NCBI RefSeq assembly: GCF_000696095.1
Contig: NZ_BAYX01000003.1
Span: forward strand, 434,001 to 498,000
Direction: 5' to 3'
Origin: Rhizobium rhizogenes NBRC 13257
GTDB lineage: Bacteria > Pseudomonadota > Alphaproteobacteria > Rhizobiales > Rhizobiaceae
DNA length: 64,000 bases
The notes beneath the pieces are model-generated. The model ran no database searches. It saw only the letters and a list, made by a program, of their open reading frames with translations, and was not told the origin of the DNA. The position numbers were made by a program, and so were the translations under genes. Position 1 is the first letter of the stretch, and every line of letters starts with the position of its first letter. Positions 8,436 to 16,943 of the stretch are shown piece by piece.

Positions 8436-9430
8436 ACCCAAGTCCTCTCTCCATCCATAGCGCGCTGTCCTCGGACGCTTTGCGCATAGACGCCGCGGCC
8501 GAGGTCGATCGTATCGCGCAGGCAATGCGCGATCAGGTGCGCAACAAGATGCGTCGCCGAGGGCTTGTCATAGGTCTGTCCGGAGGCGTGGATTCCAGCG
8601 TCTGCGCAGCTCTTGCCGCCTATGCGCTCGGCGCACAAAACGTCTTTGCTATTTTCATGCCGGAAAACGATTCCGACCCGGAAAGTCTTTCGCTTGGGCA
8701 AGAGGTTGCCAAGGCCTTTTCACTGGAAGGAGCGATCGAGGATATCGGTTCTGCTCTTGCGGCGATGGGCTGTTACGAGCGGCGCGACGACTTTATCCGG
8801 CAAGTCGAACCAGCTTACGGTTCGGGTTGGTCTTGCAAGGTGGTGATCTCCAGTCCGCTAGCCGGCGAAGGATATGCCCTCTCGACGCTCGTGCTTCAGG
8901 CGCCGGATGGGTCGCAGACGCGGCACCGCATGCCGGCTTCCGTCTATCTCGGTATTGTTGCCGCCACCAATATGAAGCAGCGAACCCGCAAGCAGATGGA
9001 ATACTACCACGCGGATCGCCTGAACTATGCAGTCTTGGGAACACCGAACCGGCTCGAATACGATCAGGGCTTCTTCGTGAAGAATGGTGACGGAGCAGCC
9101 GACCTGAAGCCGATCGCGCATCTGTATAAGTCGCAGGTCTATCAGATCGCCGAATATCTTGGCGTGCCGGAAGAAGTTCGCCGCAGACCCCCGACAACCG
9201 ATACATGGTCGCTCACTCAAACCCAGGAGGAGTTTTACTTCGCATTGCCCTACGATCGCATGGATCTGTGCCTCCATGCTCTGAACGAGGGGCTCGGGGT
9301 GGAGGAGACAGCTAAAGCTACGCAGTTGACGACCGATCAAGTAGAGCGAGTGTGGCTGGATATTCATTCCAAGAGAAAGGCTACGCGGCCGTTGCATCTG
9401 GCGCCGCTGCTGGTGCAGCCCGTATTTTAA
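8432..9430 (+). CDS. nadE: NadE-like ammonia-dependent amide synthetase
   Basis: A 332-residue N-type ATP-pyrophosphatase of the NAD synthetase family, which converts a carboxylate to an amide through an adenylate and ammonia. The PP-loop 'SGGVDSS' is at residues 50-56. Further on are 'AATNMKQRTRKQMEYYHAD', 'KNGDGAADLKPIAHLYKSQV' and 'RRRPPTTDTWSLTQTQEEFYF', each aligning with conserved NadE segments. The usual 'GTGNKSE' motif is 'GTPNRLE'. There is no glutaminase domain, so it would use free ammonia or a partner. It overlaps the ligase stop by 4 nt (ATGA), indicating tight coupling. It could be a housekeeping NadE paralogue, but embedding in this operon favours a pathway-specific amidation (inference). 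Confidence 0.8.
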   Translation: MNPSPLSIHSALSSDALRIDAAAEVDRIAQAMRDQVRNKMRRRGLVIGLSGGVDSSVCAALAAYALGAQNVFAIFMPENDSDPESLSLGQEVAKAFSLEGAIEDIGSALAAMGCYERRDDFIRQVEPAYGSGWSCKVVISSPLAGEGYALSTLVLQAPDGSQTRHRMPASVYLGIVAATNMKQRTRKQMEYYHADRLNYAVLGTPNRLEYDQGFFVKNGDGAADLKPIAHLYKSQVYQIAEYLGVPEEVRRRPPTTDTWSLTQTQEEFYFALPYDRMDLCLHALNEGLGVEETAKATQLTTDQVERVWLDIHSKRKATRPLHLAPLLVQPVF

Positions 9431-9451
9431 GGTGGATGACGGGGGGAAGTC

Positions 9452-10456
9452 ATGAATGACGAAAACAGGACAAGAGACGACATCAGGGGCCGTCGTCTTG
9501 AGAAGCTGAGATTCTGGCGCAGAGCGTGTGCGGAGGAAAGCGAAACGCTCAAACTCTACAATGCCGAGATGGAGGGCAATCCGCTTATCTTCCTGCATGG
9601 TGATTTCGAGATGGGCGGATTCTATGTTCGCCGTCTAGCTGCCGAGTGCGGCTATCCCATTGCGGCCCTTGCGTCACATGGACTTGAGGATCCGGGATTG
9701 CGCCCAAGCATCGAATGGATGGCAAAGGAGCGTCTGAAAGACATTCTCGCCTTCCGTCCCGCCGGGCCCTACAGGCTTGGCGGCTATTGCAACGGCGCAC
9801 TGGTCGCCTACGAATGCGCCAGACTGCTCAAGGAGCAAGGCCGCGAGGTCGAACTCATCTTGATGATCGAGCCGCCATCGTTGAATACGTGGCCTTTCTA
9901 CAGGCGTTTGCACGGGGCCATCGCCGCGACCCTTGCCACGGTGGAAAGGCGCTCGCTGGCGGTGCAGAAATCGTTCGGCCACCTGATGAACGCGTTCTGG
10001 AATATCGGCCGAACCGTCCGTCTGCCGTCCGGCGATATCGTGCGGCTCGCGCGCAATCTCGCGACACACCACCTGAAGCATGTTGCCAAGACCGAAAATT
10101 TGGTGGGAGCCGAGGAGCGTCGTATCCGAGAGACGAACGCGGCGCTGCGCAGTGTTTATCTGGCTGCAACCGCATCTTATCTGCCACCACCGACGACAAC
10201 TCCGATCGTGGTTCTTTCGACGGGAATCGATCACGGTGGGCGGCGCTGCGGGCTCTATGACGGAACCCAGTGGTCGCGCCTGGCCAGCAGTTTTCTCCAT
10301 ATTCAGCTGTCGGGCCATCATTTGACATGTCTGTCGGAGCATGCCAGCGAATTGGCTGCAAATCTGGCTAGGGTTCTGCAGGGTCCATTGTGTGTTTCGT
10401 CACGGATACCGGCGTACAATGATAGGCTGAAGCTCGCAGTCGCTCACCGGACGTAA
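9452..10456 (+). CDS. Thioesterase-fold alpha/beta hydrolase with Cys nucleophile
   Basis: A 334-residue protein related to type I thioesterase domains of nonribosomal peptide systems: 'PLIFLHGDFEMGG' at about 44-56, 'GPYRLGGYCNGALVAYECA' with the nucleophile elbow, and 'LSGHHLTCL' supplying the catalytic His (about 289/290). The elbow reads G-Y-C-N-G, so the nucleophile is Cys113 rather than the commoner Ser. Cys thioesterases are known in some peptide pathways and often favour acyl transfer or cyclisation over simple hydrolysis. It starts 21 nt after the NadE-like gene and ends the operon, suggesting release of the carrier-bound product. An extra segment of about 60 residues lies between the elbow region and the His region. 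Confidence 0.8.
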   Translation: MNDENRTRDDIRGRRLEKLRFWRRACAEESETLKLYNAEMEGNPLIFLHGDFEMGGFYVRRLAAECGYPIAALASHGLEDPGLRPSIEWMAKERLKDILAFRPAGPYRLGGYCNGALVAYECARLLKEQGREVELILMIEPPSLNTWPFYRRLHGAIAATLATVERRSLAVQKSFGHLMNAFWNIGRTVRLPSGDIVRLARNLATHHLKHVAKTENLVGAEERRIRETNAALRSVYLAATASYLPPPTTTPIVVLSTGIDHGGRRCGLYDGTQWSRLASSFLHIQLSGHHLTCLSEHASELAANLARVLQGPLCVSSRIPAYNDRLKLAVAHRT

Positions 10457-10533
10457 CGGCGATCAGGGATCTCGCGGCAATATCGGCACCGCGTCACCGC
10501 CGCCATCTCCTGCTTGACGACGAATTGGCGTTC

Positions 10534-11619
10534 TCATTCTCTGGTAAGAGCACGGCAGACACTTTCGGCAAATTCCAATGCCGATTCGGCAATCATCAGC
10601 AAGCGATGTGAGGGAATGCCCTCGGCGCCAACGGGTGTCGTAATTGTTGGAATGCCGGCTGCGATCGTCTCGATCACCTTGATCTTGACACCTGATCCAA
10701 GCCGCAAGGGAACGACGGCAATCTCCGCCTGGGCAAACAGTTCCATGGGAGATTCGATAAACCCTGTCACATGGATCGACGGCCCTGACAGGGCCAGTAC
10801 CTCGTCCGACGGATGCGCCCCAATGATCCAAAGATGGGCTTCCGGATTGCGCTGGTGAATTTGCGGCAGGATATCGCGCGCCATCCAGACGACGGCGTCG
10901 ATGTTTTCCTGCCGTGACATGTTTCCGAAGAAGATCATGCGCCCGGGCACGATCGTGGCTGCGGTACGCATTTGAGGGTCCAGCGCCACCGTGGTCATTG
11001 GCGGTACGCATTTTACCGGCGTCGACGGGTGTGCATCGCGGATAAGTGCTGCATCGTCCTCGGAGAGAGTTTCAATCCCTGCGGCGCTGGACCACACACC
11101 ACGCTCCCATGCCCGGGTCTTCGCTGCTTCCATCCGGTAGAAGAATTTCTTCAGTCCGCCGGCATTGTCGGCCTGTCGTCCATAAAGTTTTGACACCACA
11201 TCATGCTGCCGAACGATGAATCGCGCCAACTGGCGGCGCGACAGCACGGCCGAGCCCTGAGAGAAATCGCTGTAAAAGTCCGTATAGGCTGGATCGGAAA
11301 GGCGCCGGGCGACTTCACGTCTTGCTGCAAGCCGACGAACCGACACGAACATCGGCAGATGTGGCATCAGCAGACCGGCTGCGACCCGCATACTCCTGGT
11401 GATGTGCATCGGGATCTTGTCGCCAACGTTGGCGGGCCAAGGGGGCAAAGCGCGGCCGGCGTCAAGTTCTTCCAGCTCATTGATAAAATATAAAACATCG
11501 ATCCTGGCGAAGGACTTGGAAAATTCCTCGATTTTCGCAAAGGCAATCTTCTGTCCCGAGGAGCTCGAATTAGGATGTGGCGCAAAGCCGCAAATATAAA
11601 GGAGTCGTCGCTCTTTCAT
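10534..11619 (-). CDS. Family 4 (GT-B) glycosyltransferase
   Basis: A 361-residue retaining glycosyltransferase of the GT4 type. The N-terminus 'RRLLYICGFAPHPNSSSSGQK' fits the acceptor-domain opening, and the C-terminal half carries 'MIFFGNMSRQENIDAV', 'HLWIIGAHPSDEV', 'VTGFIESPMELFAQAEIAVVPLRLGSGVKIKVIE', the classic donor-site region with the second glutamate. It converges on the thioesterase (78-bp gap) and is followed upstream by a long non-coding region. Its presence at the far side of the carrier-protein operon supports a link between that operon and a glycan, though it may be independent. Donor and acceptor unknown. Confidence 0.82.
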   Translation of the reverse strand: MKERRLLYICGFAPHPNSSSSGQKIAFAKIEEFSKSFARIDVLYFINELEELDAGRALPPWPANVGDKIPMHITRSMRVAAGLLMPHLPMFVSVRRLAARREVARRLSDPAYTDFYSDFSQGSAVLSRRQLARFIVRQHDVVSKLYGRQADNAGGLKKFFYRMEAAKTRAWERGVWSSAAGIETLSEDDAALIRDAHPSTPVKCVPPMTTVALDPQMRTAATIVPGRMIFFGNMSRQENIDAVVWMARDILPQIHQRNPEAHLWIIGAHPSDEVLALSGPSIHVTGFIESPMELFAQAEIAVVPLRLGSGVKIKVIETIAAGIPTITTPVGAEGIPSHRLLMIAESALEFAESVCRALTRE

Positions 11620-12238
11620 AATAATACTTTCGCCCTGTAACCGTTTCTATAAATAACGATTTCGGTCGTTGCGCAATGCTCTGGTGAAAATCTTGCGAAT
11701 ACGAGCGGAAAAACCATCTTCGTCTCCGAAGATTTCCCGATGTCACTCATATCTATTCGTAAAATCGATATTTTACACTGTTGGTAAAGAACCATAGAGG
11801 GATTTGCCCCTCACCGATCAAACTATCAAGTTGGTCCCACCGTTGTTCGCGACAAGATTGACTATCTGGAGCCCTGAGATGTGAGCGGATCGCGCTCGTC
11901 GGCGGGCGTTCAGATTTGAGCATTGATTGATTTATGAGAGAACTGCTTGCGGGGGCACAGCCACACCCGATTCCTGCGATTGGCCGAGCGCCAGATACCG
12001 AAGTCGGCAGCATAAGTAGTCTTTAGCGCTTTTGGCGGGATTTGAACCACCGACTGATCGTGATCCGTGAGGCGATTGAAGGAATTGCAAGAGGAGAGTA
12101 CCCGGGCTCCAAACATTTGCGGACCAGATTTTCAAGATGACCTTGTTAACCACGCACCTTAATTGCGCCTACACGATCGGCAGGTAGATTGAGGATGCAG
12201 CGCATTGCGGACATGATGTCTCCTGCAGTCACGCCGAC
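11620..12238. other. Non-coding region upstream of GT4 gene and of GGDEF-EAL gene
   Basis: This 619-bp divergent region has no frame with coding character. It contains a perfect stem ATCTTCG-tctc-CGAAGAT (11716-11733) and the dyad listed at 11759-11776; the left half is relatively A+T rich. Around 12022-12060 a stretch resembles the T-arm of a tRNA read on the minus strand, but no cloverleaf could be built. Promoters for both flanking genes should lie here, but none could be assigned. Confidence 0.45.
11759..11776. promoter_or_regulatory. Inverted repeat GTAAAAT-N4-ATTTTAC, possible operator
   Basis: Perfect 7-bp arms flank CGAT, 140 bp upstream of the GT4 start on the leftward side. The symmetry and A+T richness fit a dimeric repressor or activator site. 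No regulator can be assigned. Confidence 0.35.
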
Positions 12239-14419
12239 ATGATCCCTCCAATTTATATCTCGCTCGGACTTTTTATGTCGCTCAACCGCGCAACTGGGCA
12301 GGCGCGTGCCCAGACGTTTTCCGTGTTCGTCGTGACCACCTGTTTCCTGTTGATCGCGCTCGTGCTGACAGGCCTTGTAGCACACGTCGTTACGACGATG
12401 ACGCACTCGGCAAATGAAATGGACGATGCCCGGGCCGGCCGTGCTGCACAAGCCGGGGTCGCTGCATTGATCTCACGTCTCAGTGGAACCACAACGGACA
12501 ACGCCGTATGGGACGATGCCTACAATGCGATCGGTTCCGCGGCTGCCACAGACTGGGCCTATACGAACTGGGGCAAGACCAGCGCGAATTATCCTCTTTA
12601 TGATGGCGCGATCGTGATCGGTCCGGACGGAGCCACTATCTCCGCCTATGCGAAGGGCAAACCCTTCCAGCCTCGGGATCTTTTCGGAGAAGCGTTCGAT
12701 CGTCAAATCGAGGCCGCCGCCGATCCAAGGCAAGAACCCATCATAAATTTTATGAAGACGGAAAGCGGCATAGCCCTTGTGGCGTCTCAGGCGATCCAGC
12801 CTTTCACGGCCGGAGCAGCCCTCCCGAAGCTCAGTGTATTGAGCTACTATAAAGAACTGACGTCTGACGTTCTCGACACGTTGTCAGATGAGCACGAACT
12901 TGAGGGATTGCATCTTGCACCTGCGCCTACGCAAGGTCTCCTCAGTACGCCCGTCAAAGATATGAACGGCGCCACGATTGCATATCTCGTCTGGCCCAGC
13001 GTGGCACCCGGCACCGCAGTGCTGCACAACGTCTATCCCTATATAGTGGCAGCCGTCGTCATCCTTCTTCTTTTCCTGGGGGGCGTCCTTTTTGCCGGTG
13101 CGTCCGAGGCACGACGCCTGCGCGCGCTTGCGGAGGCTGCCCGTTTCGAAGCCAGCCACGATAGTCTGAGCGGCTTGCTCAACCGGCATGGGCTTCTGGA
13201 CGCTCTCGATCACCCGGGCAATTCCGACAATAGGTCGATGTCGCTCTACCTGATCGATCTCGACGGCTTCAAAGCAGTCAACGATGCGTGGGGACATGCC
13301 GTCGGCGATGACTTGATCCGCATCATCGCCAAAGTGCTGCCGACCTGCCATCACGAAATCATTGCTGCGGCAAGGCTCGGCGGCGACGAGTTCGCGCTGG
13401 TGCAGATTGGGTCCGCCACACCCGAAGAAGTGGAAAAAGCAATTCTCGGGCTATTTATAGAGCCCTTCAAACTCGACGGGCGGACAATCGAGGCCGGAGC
13501 TAGCATCGGATCCGCAGTCGGTACCTCAAGCATCGCACCGCTGGAGCTTCTGCGCAGGGCCGACATGGCCTTGTATCGCGCCAAGGAAGACGGAAAGGGC
13601 CACGCCGTCGAATATGACGCTGAGCTTGACCGGGATCGCCAGCGGATTGCCGAACTGGAGAGCGAATTGAGAAGTGCCATCAACAACGGCACGATCGAAC
13701 CGGCGTTTCAGCCCCTGGTTTCTGCGTCGACAGGTGTGATCACCGGCCTTGAAGCTTTGGCGCGCTGGCCTAGCCCGGCAGGCAATATCAGCCCCGAGGT
13801 TTTCATACCGCTTGCCGAAAAGTCTGGTCTGATCGACGCTCTCGGGATCCACATGCTGCGGCGATCGATTGCTCACGCAAAGAACTGGAACGGCTTGACA
13901 CTGTCGGTCAACGTGTCGCCAATTCAATTGTGCAATCCGGACTTTGGCGCACAGGTGATCGCTGTCCTGAAGGATTTCGCTTTCGATCCCGCTCGCCTTA
14001 CTTTGGAGATAACCGAAGGCGTCCTCATCACCAATCCCGATCAGGCTCGCCGCTCGATCGACCAACTCAAGAGTATTGGTATAAAGTTCGCGCTCGATGA
14101 CTTCGGATGCGGTTATGCAAGCATCGGCGCGCTGCGGCAGTTCGGGTTCGACCGTATGAAGATCGATCGTTCACTTGTATCCGGGGTCAAGGAAGCAGGA
14201 AATGGAGCCGATGTTCTGCGTGCAACGATCTCCCTGGCTACGGCCTTGGGGATCCCCGTAACCGCCGAGGGTATTGAAACCGCTGAACAGGCAGAGGTGT
14301 TGCGCAATGCGGGGTGCGATCAGCTGCAAGGATACATGGTCGGCAGACCGGTATCGGCGGATGAAATTTCGCGAAAATTGTTCCAGGCGGATTCACGATC
14401 GGAACGTGTGCGAGCGTAA
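12239..14419 (+). CDS. Membrane GGDEF-EAL cyclic-di-GMP enzyme with CHASE4-like sensor
   Basis: A 726-residue bifunctional cyclic-di-GMP protein. A first membrane helix (about 30-52) is followed by a periplasmic domain of some 210 residues with the CHASE4-like 'DNAVWDDAYNAIG...DWAYTNWG' pattern, then a second helix (about 262-282). The diguanylate cyclase domain has intact 'RLGGDEFAL' (about 379-387) and the phosphodiesterase domain has 'GLEALARW' (about 502), 'DDFGCGYAS' and 'AEGIETAEQ', so both activities are possible. No RxxD inhibitory site is visible before GGDEF. The ATG at 12239 or that at 12275 could start it; neither has a strong ribosome-binding site. Such proteins often govern exopolysaccharide and motility, which would suit the neighbourhood. 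Confidence 0.88.
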   Translation: MIPPIYISLGLFMSLNRATGQARAQTFSVFVVTTCFLLIALVLTGLVAHVVTTMTHSANEMDDARAGRAAQAGVAALISRLSGTTTDNAVWDDAYNAIGSAAATDWAYTNWGKTSANYPLYDGAIVIGPDGATISAYAKGKPFQPRDLFGEAFDRQIEAAADPRQEPIINFMKTESGIALVASQAIQPFTAGAALPKLSVLSYYKELTSDVLDTLSDEHELEGLHLAPAPTQGLLSTPVKDMNGATIAYLVWPSVAPGTAVLHNVYPYIVAAVVILLLFLGGVLFAGASEARRLRALAEAARFEASHDSLSGLLNRHGLLDALDHPGNSDNRSMSLYLIDLDGFKAVNDAWGHAVGDDLIRIIAKVLPTCHHEIIAAARLGGDEFALVQIGSATPEEVEKAILGLFIEPFKLDGRTIEAGASIGSAVGTSSIAPLELLRRADMALYRAKEDGKGHAVEYDAELDRDRQRIAELESELRSAINNGTIEPAFQPLVSASTGVITGLEALARWPSPAGNISPEVFIPLAEKSGLIDALGIHMLRRSIAHAKNWNGLTLSVNVSPIQLCNPDFGAQVIAVLKDFAFDPARLTLEITEGVLITNPDQARRSIDQLKSIGIKFALDDFGCGYASIGALRQFGFDRMKIDRSLVSGVKEAGNGADVLRATISLATALGIPVTAEGIETAEQAEVLRNAGCDQLQGYMVGRPVSADEISRKLFQADSRSERVRA

Positions 14420-14624
14420 GAATCCGCGGATAATTTCAACCTGCGGCAATGTTCATGTCGCCTTGTGAAAGGCATTGACAGAAGGCGACGCTACCAAACC
14501 AAGATCTTCGGGAAAGACCCGCCGCCGAATCTCTCGTCGGCACAGGGGTTGATCTGCTCGGGAGTTGATCGGCTGACTCTGCTGTGGTTCAGTCGCTAAG
14601 CGTCTTGGCGAGGAGAACGTTGCG

Positions 14625-15086
14625 ATGAGGAAAGCGACAGCAGTCACGGAGAACAGTGATCCGAAGGAAGGCGAGGGCGGCACTCCCTCTCAGCTGATCG
14701 ATGCGAGGATAGAGGAGCTGGGCGATTGGCGGGGCGATACGCTCGCGCGGGTCCGCGCTCTCATCAAGCAGGCCGACCCCGAAGTGGTCGAGGAGTGGAA
14801 GTGGAGAGGTGTTCCGGTGTGGTCGCACGACGGAATCATCTGCACCGGTGAAACCTACAAGAACGTGGTGAAGATGACTTTTGCCAAGGGCGCTTCGTTG
14901 GAGGATACTTCGGGCCTCTTCAACGCCAGCCTCGAAGGCAATACCCGGCGTGCCATCGATTTCCAGGAGGGCGCCAAGATTGATGAAGGGGCGTTGAAGG
15001 CGCTCATTCGCGCCGCCGTGGCGCTGAATACGTCGGTGCTAGCTGCTGCTCGCGTCCGTTCCCGAAAGACTCCGAAGAGTGCCTGA
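14625..15086 (+). CDS. DUF1801 domain protein
   Basis: A 153-residue soluble protein of the DUF1801 (YdhG-like) family, recognised by the 'RALIKQADPEVVEEWKWRGVPVW' core and the following 'GIICTGETYKNVVKMTFAKGASL' strand pattern. Members are small alpha-beta proteins without an established biochemical role. GCGAGGAG precedes the ATG at 14625. It stands alone, 205 bp after the GGDEF-EAL gene, with no operon partner. Confidence 0.7.
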   Translation: MRKATAVTENSDPKEGEGGTPSQLIDARIEELGDWRGDTLARVRALIKQADPEVVEEWKWRGVPVWSHDGIICTGETYKNVVKMTFAKGASLEDTSGLFNASLEGNTRRAIDFQEGAKIDEGALKALIRAAVALNTSVLAAARVRSRKTPKSA

Positions 15087-15100
15087 CGAGCGTCGTGAGA

Positions 15101-15116
15101 TGACGGCAATCCGTCA
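15101..15116. terminator. Short stem-loop after the DUF1801 gene
   Basis: TGACGG-caat-CCGTCA forms a 6-bp stem 15 nt after the DUF1801 stop. No T-run follows, so it is a weak terminator candidate. Confidence 0.3.
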
Positions 15117-15340
15117 CTCTCTATGCCCGGTGGCGATATAGCGGGCAGCTTCAGACCATGGGGATGTGCGGTCGAAAGCCGAGGGCAGACGCGGATGCTC
15201 TACGACCGCCCCGTCAGCTTTATCCCCTGCTATAGCCTTTGCCTTCGTCACGGTGACACACTATACCGCTTACCTAAATAAGGCGCGGGTGCATGCCGTC
15301 GTCATTCGCGAACGAGATTTTTCCACCAGAAGGAAAAGCG

Positions 15341-16876
15341 ATGGATAGCGTTGAGGGCGGCGAGCGTTCCGCCAAGTCGGGTCTATTTTCCGATCTACGA
15401 TGGGTGACGTGGGTTCTTGCCGCCTATTTCCTCGTGCAGGCCATCGTTCGCATCGCTTTGCCGAACTCGTTGCGTGTCGACGAGGCGCAGCAATTCGTCG
15501 TCGCGCAATGGCTCGACTGGGGCTATGACGCGCAGCCTCCTCTCTACAATTGGATTCAGCAAGGCGTGTTTGCTGTTTTCGGCACCACATTGGCGTCGCT
15601 GGTGGTTTTGAAGAACGTTCTGCTCTTCCTTGTGTACTACACCTACCATCGGGTGGCCCGATTACTGCTTGCCGACAAGGGGCTGGCGGCGATCGCCACC
15701 CTGTCGCTGCTGACGATGCCGCAGATGTTCTGGCAGGCGCAGCGGGACCTGACCCATACGGTCGGAACGCTGCTGGCAATCTGCCTGTTTCTCCACAGTG
15801 TCGTCTCGACGCTGCGAAAGCCCAGCTTCATATCCTATGCCTCTATGGGGGTGTGGGTCGGCGTGGGGATGCTGACGAAATACAATTTTATCCTGATCGT
15901 CCTTGCGACCTTTGTCGCCGTCCTCAGGCATCCCGATGGGCTGAAGAGAGTTCTCGACAAACGGCTGCCGCTGACGATCCTGCTGGCAATCCTCGTCTTC
16001 CTGCCCCACGGCCTCTGGATGACCTCGCACATGAGCGCGGTCATCGATCAGACCACGCGGACCATGTCCGAACAGGGAGAGGGCGGCAAGCTTTCCGACA
16101 TTGGAAACGGGCTCAAGGAGCTGTTCGGGACCGGTATCGTCATTATCTTGCCGACCGCCGTCATCTTCCTCATTTTTTTCCGCAAGGCGTTCCTGCGGAG
16201 TTTTCGTGCAAGAGGTGAATGGTCGGATTTCGTGGGCACGATACTCGTCGCGACGCTCTCCATATTGCTGTTGATGATCCTCGTGGTTACGCTGACGGAA
16301 TTCCGGGATCGCTGGCTGCTGCCGTTCCTTTTCCTGACGCCGCTTTATTTCTGCCTGAAGCTCGAGGCATCAGGGGTCGGATCCGCCGAGGTATTCCGGA
16401 AATTTCTTTATGTGCCGCTCACGATGATGGTGGTGCTGCCGCTCGTCATCGCGGGAAGCGTGATCCTCCCGAAATTCTTCGGCTCTTATGAGCATCTGAA
16501 CACGCCCTACACCCCGTTTCTCGAGCAGGTCGTGGCGGCCGAGGGACGAAAGCCGGCGGCGGTGGTGACAACGACGTGGCAGAAAGCCGGCAATGTCCGC
16601 ATCAACATGCCGGATACGCCCGTCATCTCGATCGCCTATCCGCTGTTCGACATCGATCATGCCAGCATAGGCCATCAGCCTCTGCTGCTGGTCTGGAACG
16701 AGCGGGATGGCAAGCCGTCGACCATGCCCGTCTCGTTGACGGCGTGGCTGAAAGAGAAATACGGAGAGGCCCTGTCCAATCCGGAACAGCACGACATGGC
16801 CGTGCCTTACTATTATGGCCGCGAACCCGACCGCTATCATTTCGGCTATGCCTGGGTCTATCCAAACGGGAAATAG
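15341..16876 (+). CDS. GT39/ArnT-like membrane glycosyltransferase
   Basis: A 511-residue multi-pass membrane protein of the GT-C type, which transfers sugar from a polyprenyl-phosphate donor on the periplasmic side. The first large loop holds the acidic motif in 'NSLRVDEAQQF' and then 'GYDAQPPLYNW', both typical of the family, followed by about ten hydrophobic helices and a soluble C-terminus of about 130 residues. I start it at ATG 15341 because GAAGG lies 6 nt upstream; an in-frame ATG at 15293 lacks a site. Likely targets are lipid A, lipopolysaccharide core or another surface glycan. It is monocistronic, and the next gene converges. Confidence 0.8.
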   Translation: MDSVEGGERSAKSGLFSDLRWVTWVLAAYFLVQAIVRIALPNSLRVDEAQQFVVAQWLDWGYDAQPPLYNWIQQGVFAVFGTTLASLVVLKNVLLFLVYYTYHRVARLLLADKGLAAIATLSLLTMPQMFWQAQRDLTHTVGTLLAICLFLHSVVSTLRKPSFISYASMGVWVGVGMLTKYNFILIVLATFVAVLRHPDGLKRVLDKRLPLTILLAILVFLPHGLWMTSHMSAVIDQTTRTMSEQGEGGKLSDIGNGLKELFGTGIVIILPTAVIFLIFFRKAFLRSFRARGEWSDFVGTILVATLSILLLMILVVTLTEFRDRWLLPFLFLTPLYFCLKLEASGVGSAEVFRKFLYVPLTMMVVLPLVIAGSVILPKFFGSYEHLNTPYTPFLEQVVAAEGRKPAAVVTTTWQKAGNVRINMPDTPVISIAYPLFDIDHASIGHQPLLLVWNERDGKPSTMPVSLTAWLKEKYGEALSNPEQHDMAVPYYYGREPDRYHFGYAWVYPNGK

Positions 16877-16943
16877 CGGCCAACGGTAATATGCCGGCCA
16901 CTCCGTCGAGACGAAAGTGGCCGGGAACGCGGAGTTCTCCGCG

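Noticed and set aside
4609..11619. Exosortase-A (XrtA/PEP-CTERM) exopolysaccharide locus
   Set aside because: The ligase, carrier, amidotransferase and hydrolase set is reminiscent, but no exosortase, PEP-CTERM protein, PrsT-like or decarboxylase gene is present, and a NadE-like gene is not part of that set.
12022..12062. A sequence resembling the T-arm and 3' end of a tRNA on the minus strand (GGTTCAAATCC core), which might mark an integration site
   Set aside because: The T stem has two mismatches, and no acceptor, D or anticodon arm could be assembled in the neighbouring bases; no integrase or direct repeat is nearby.
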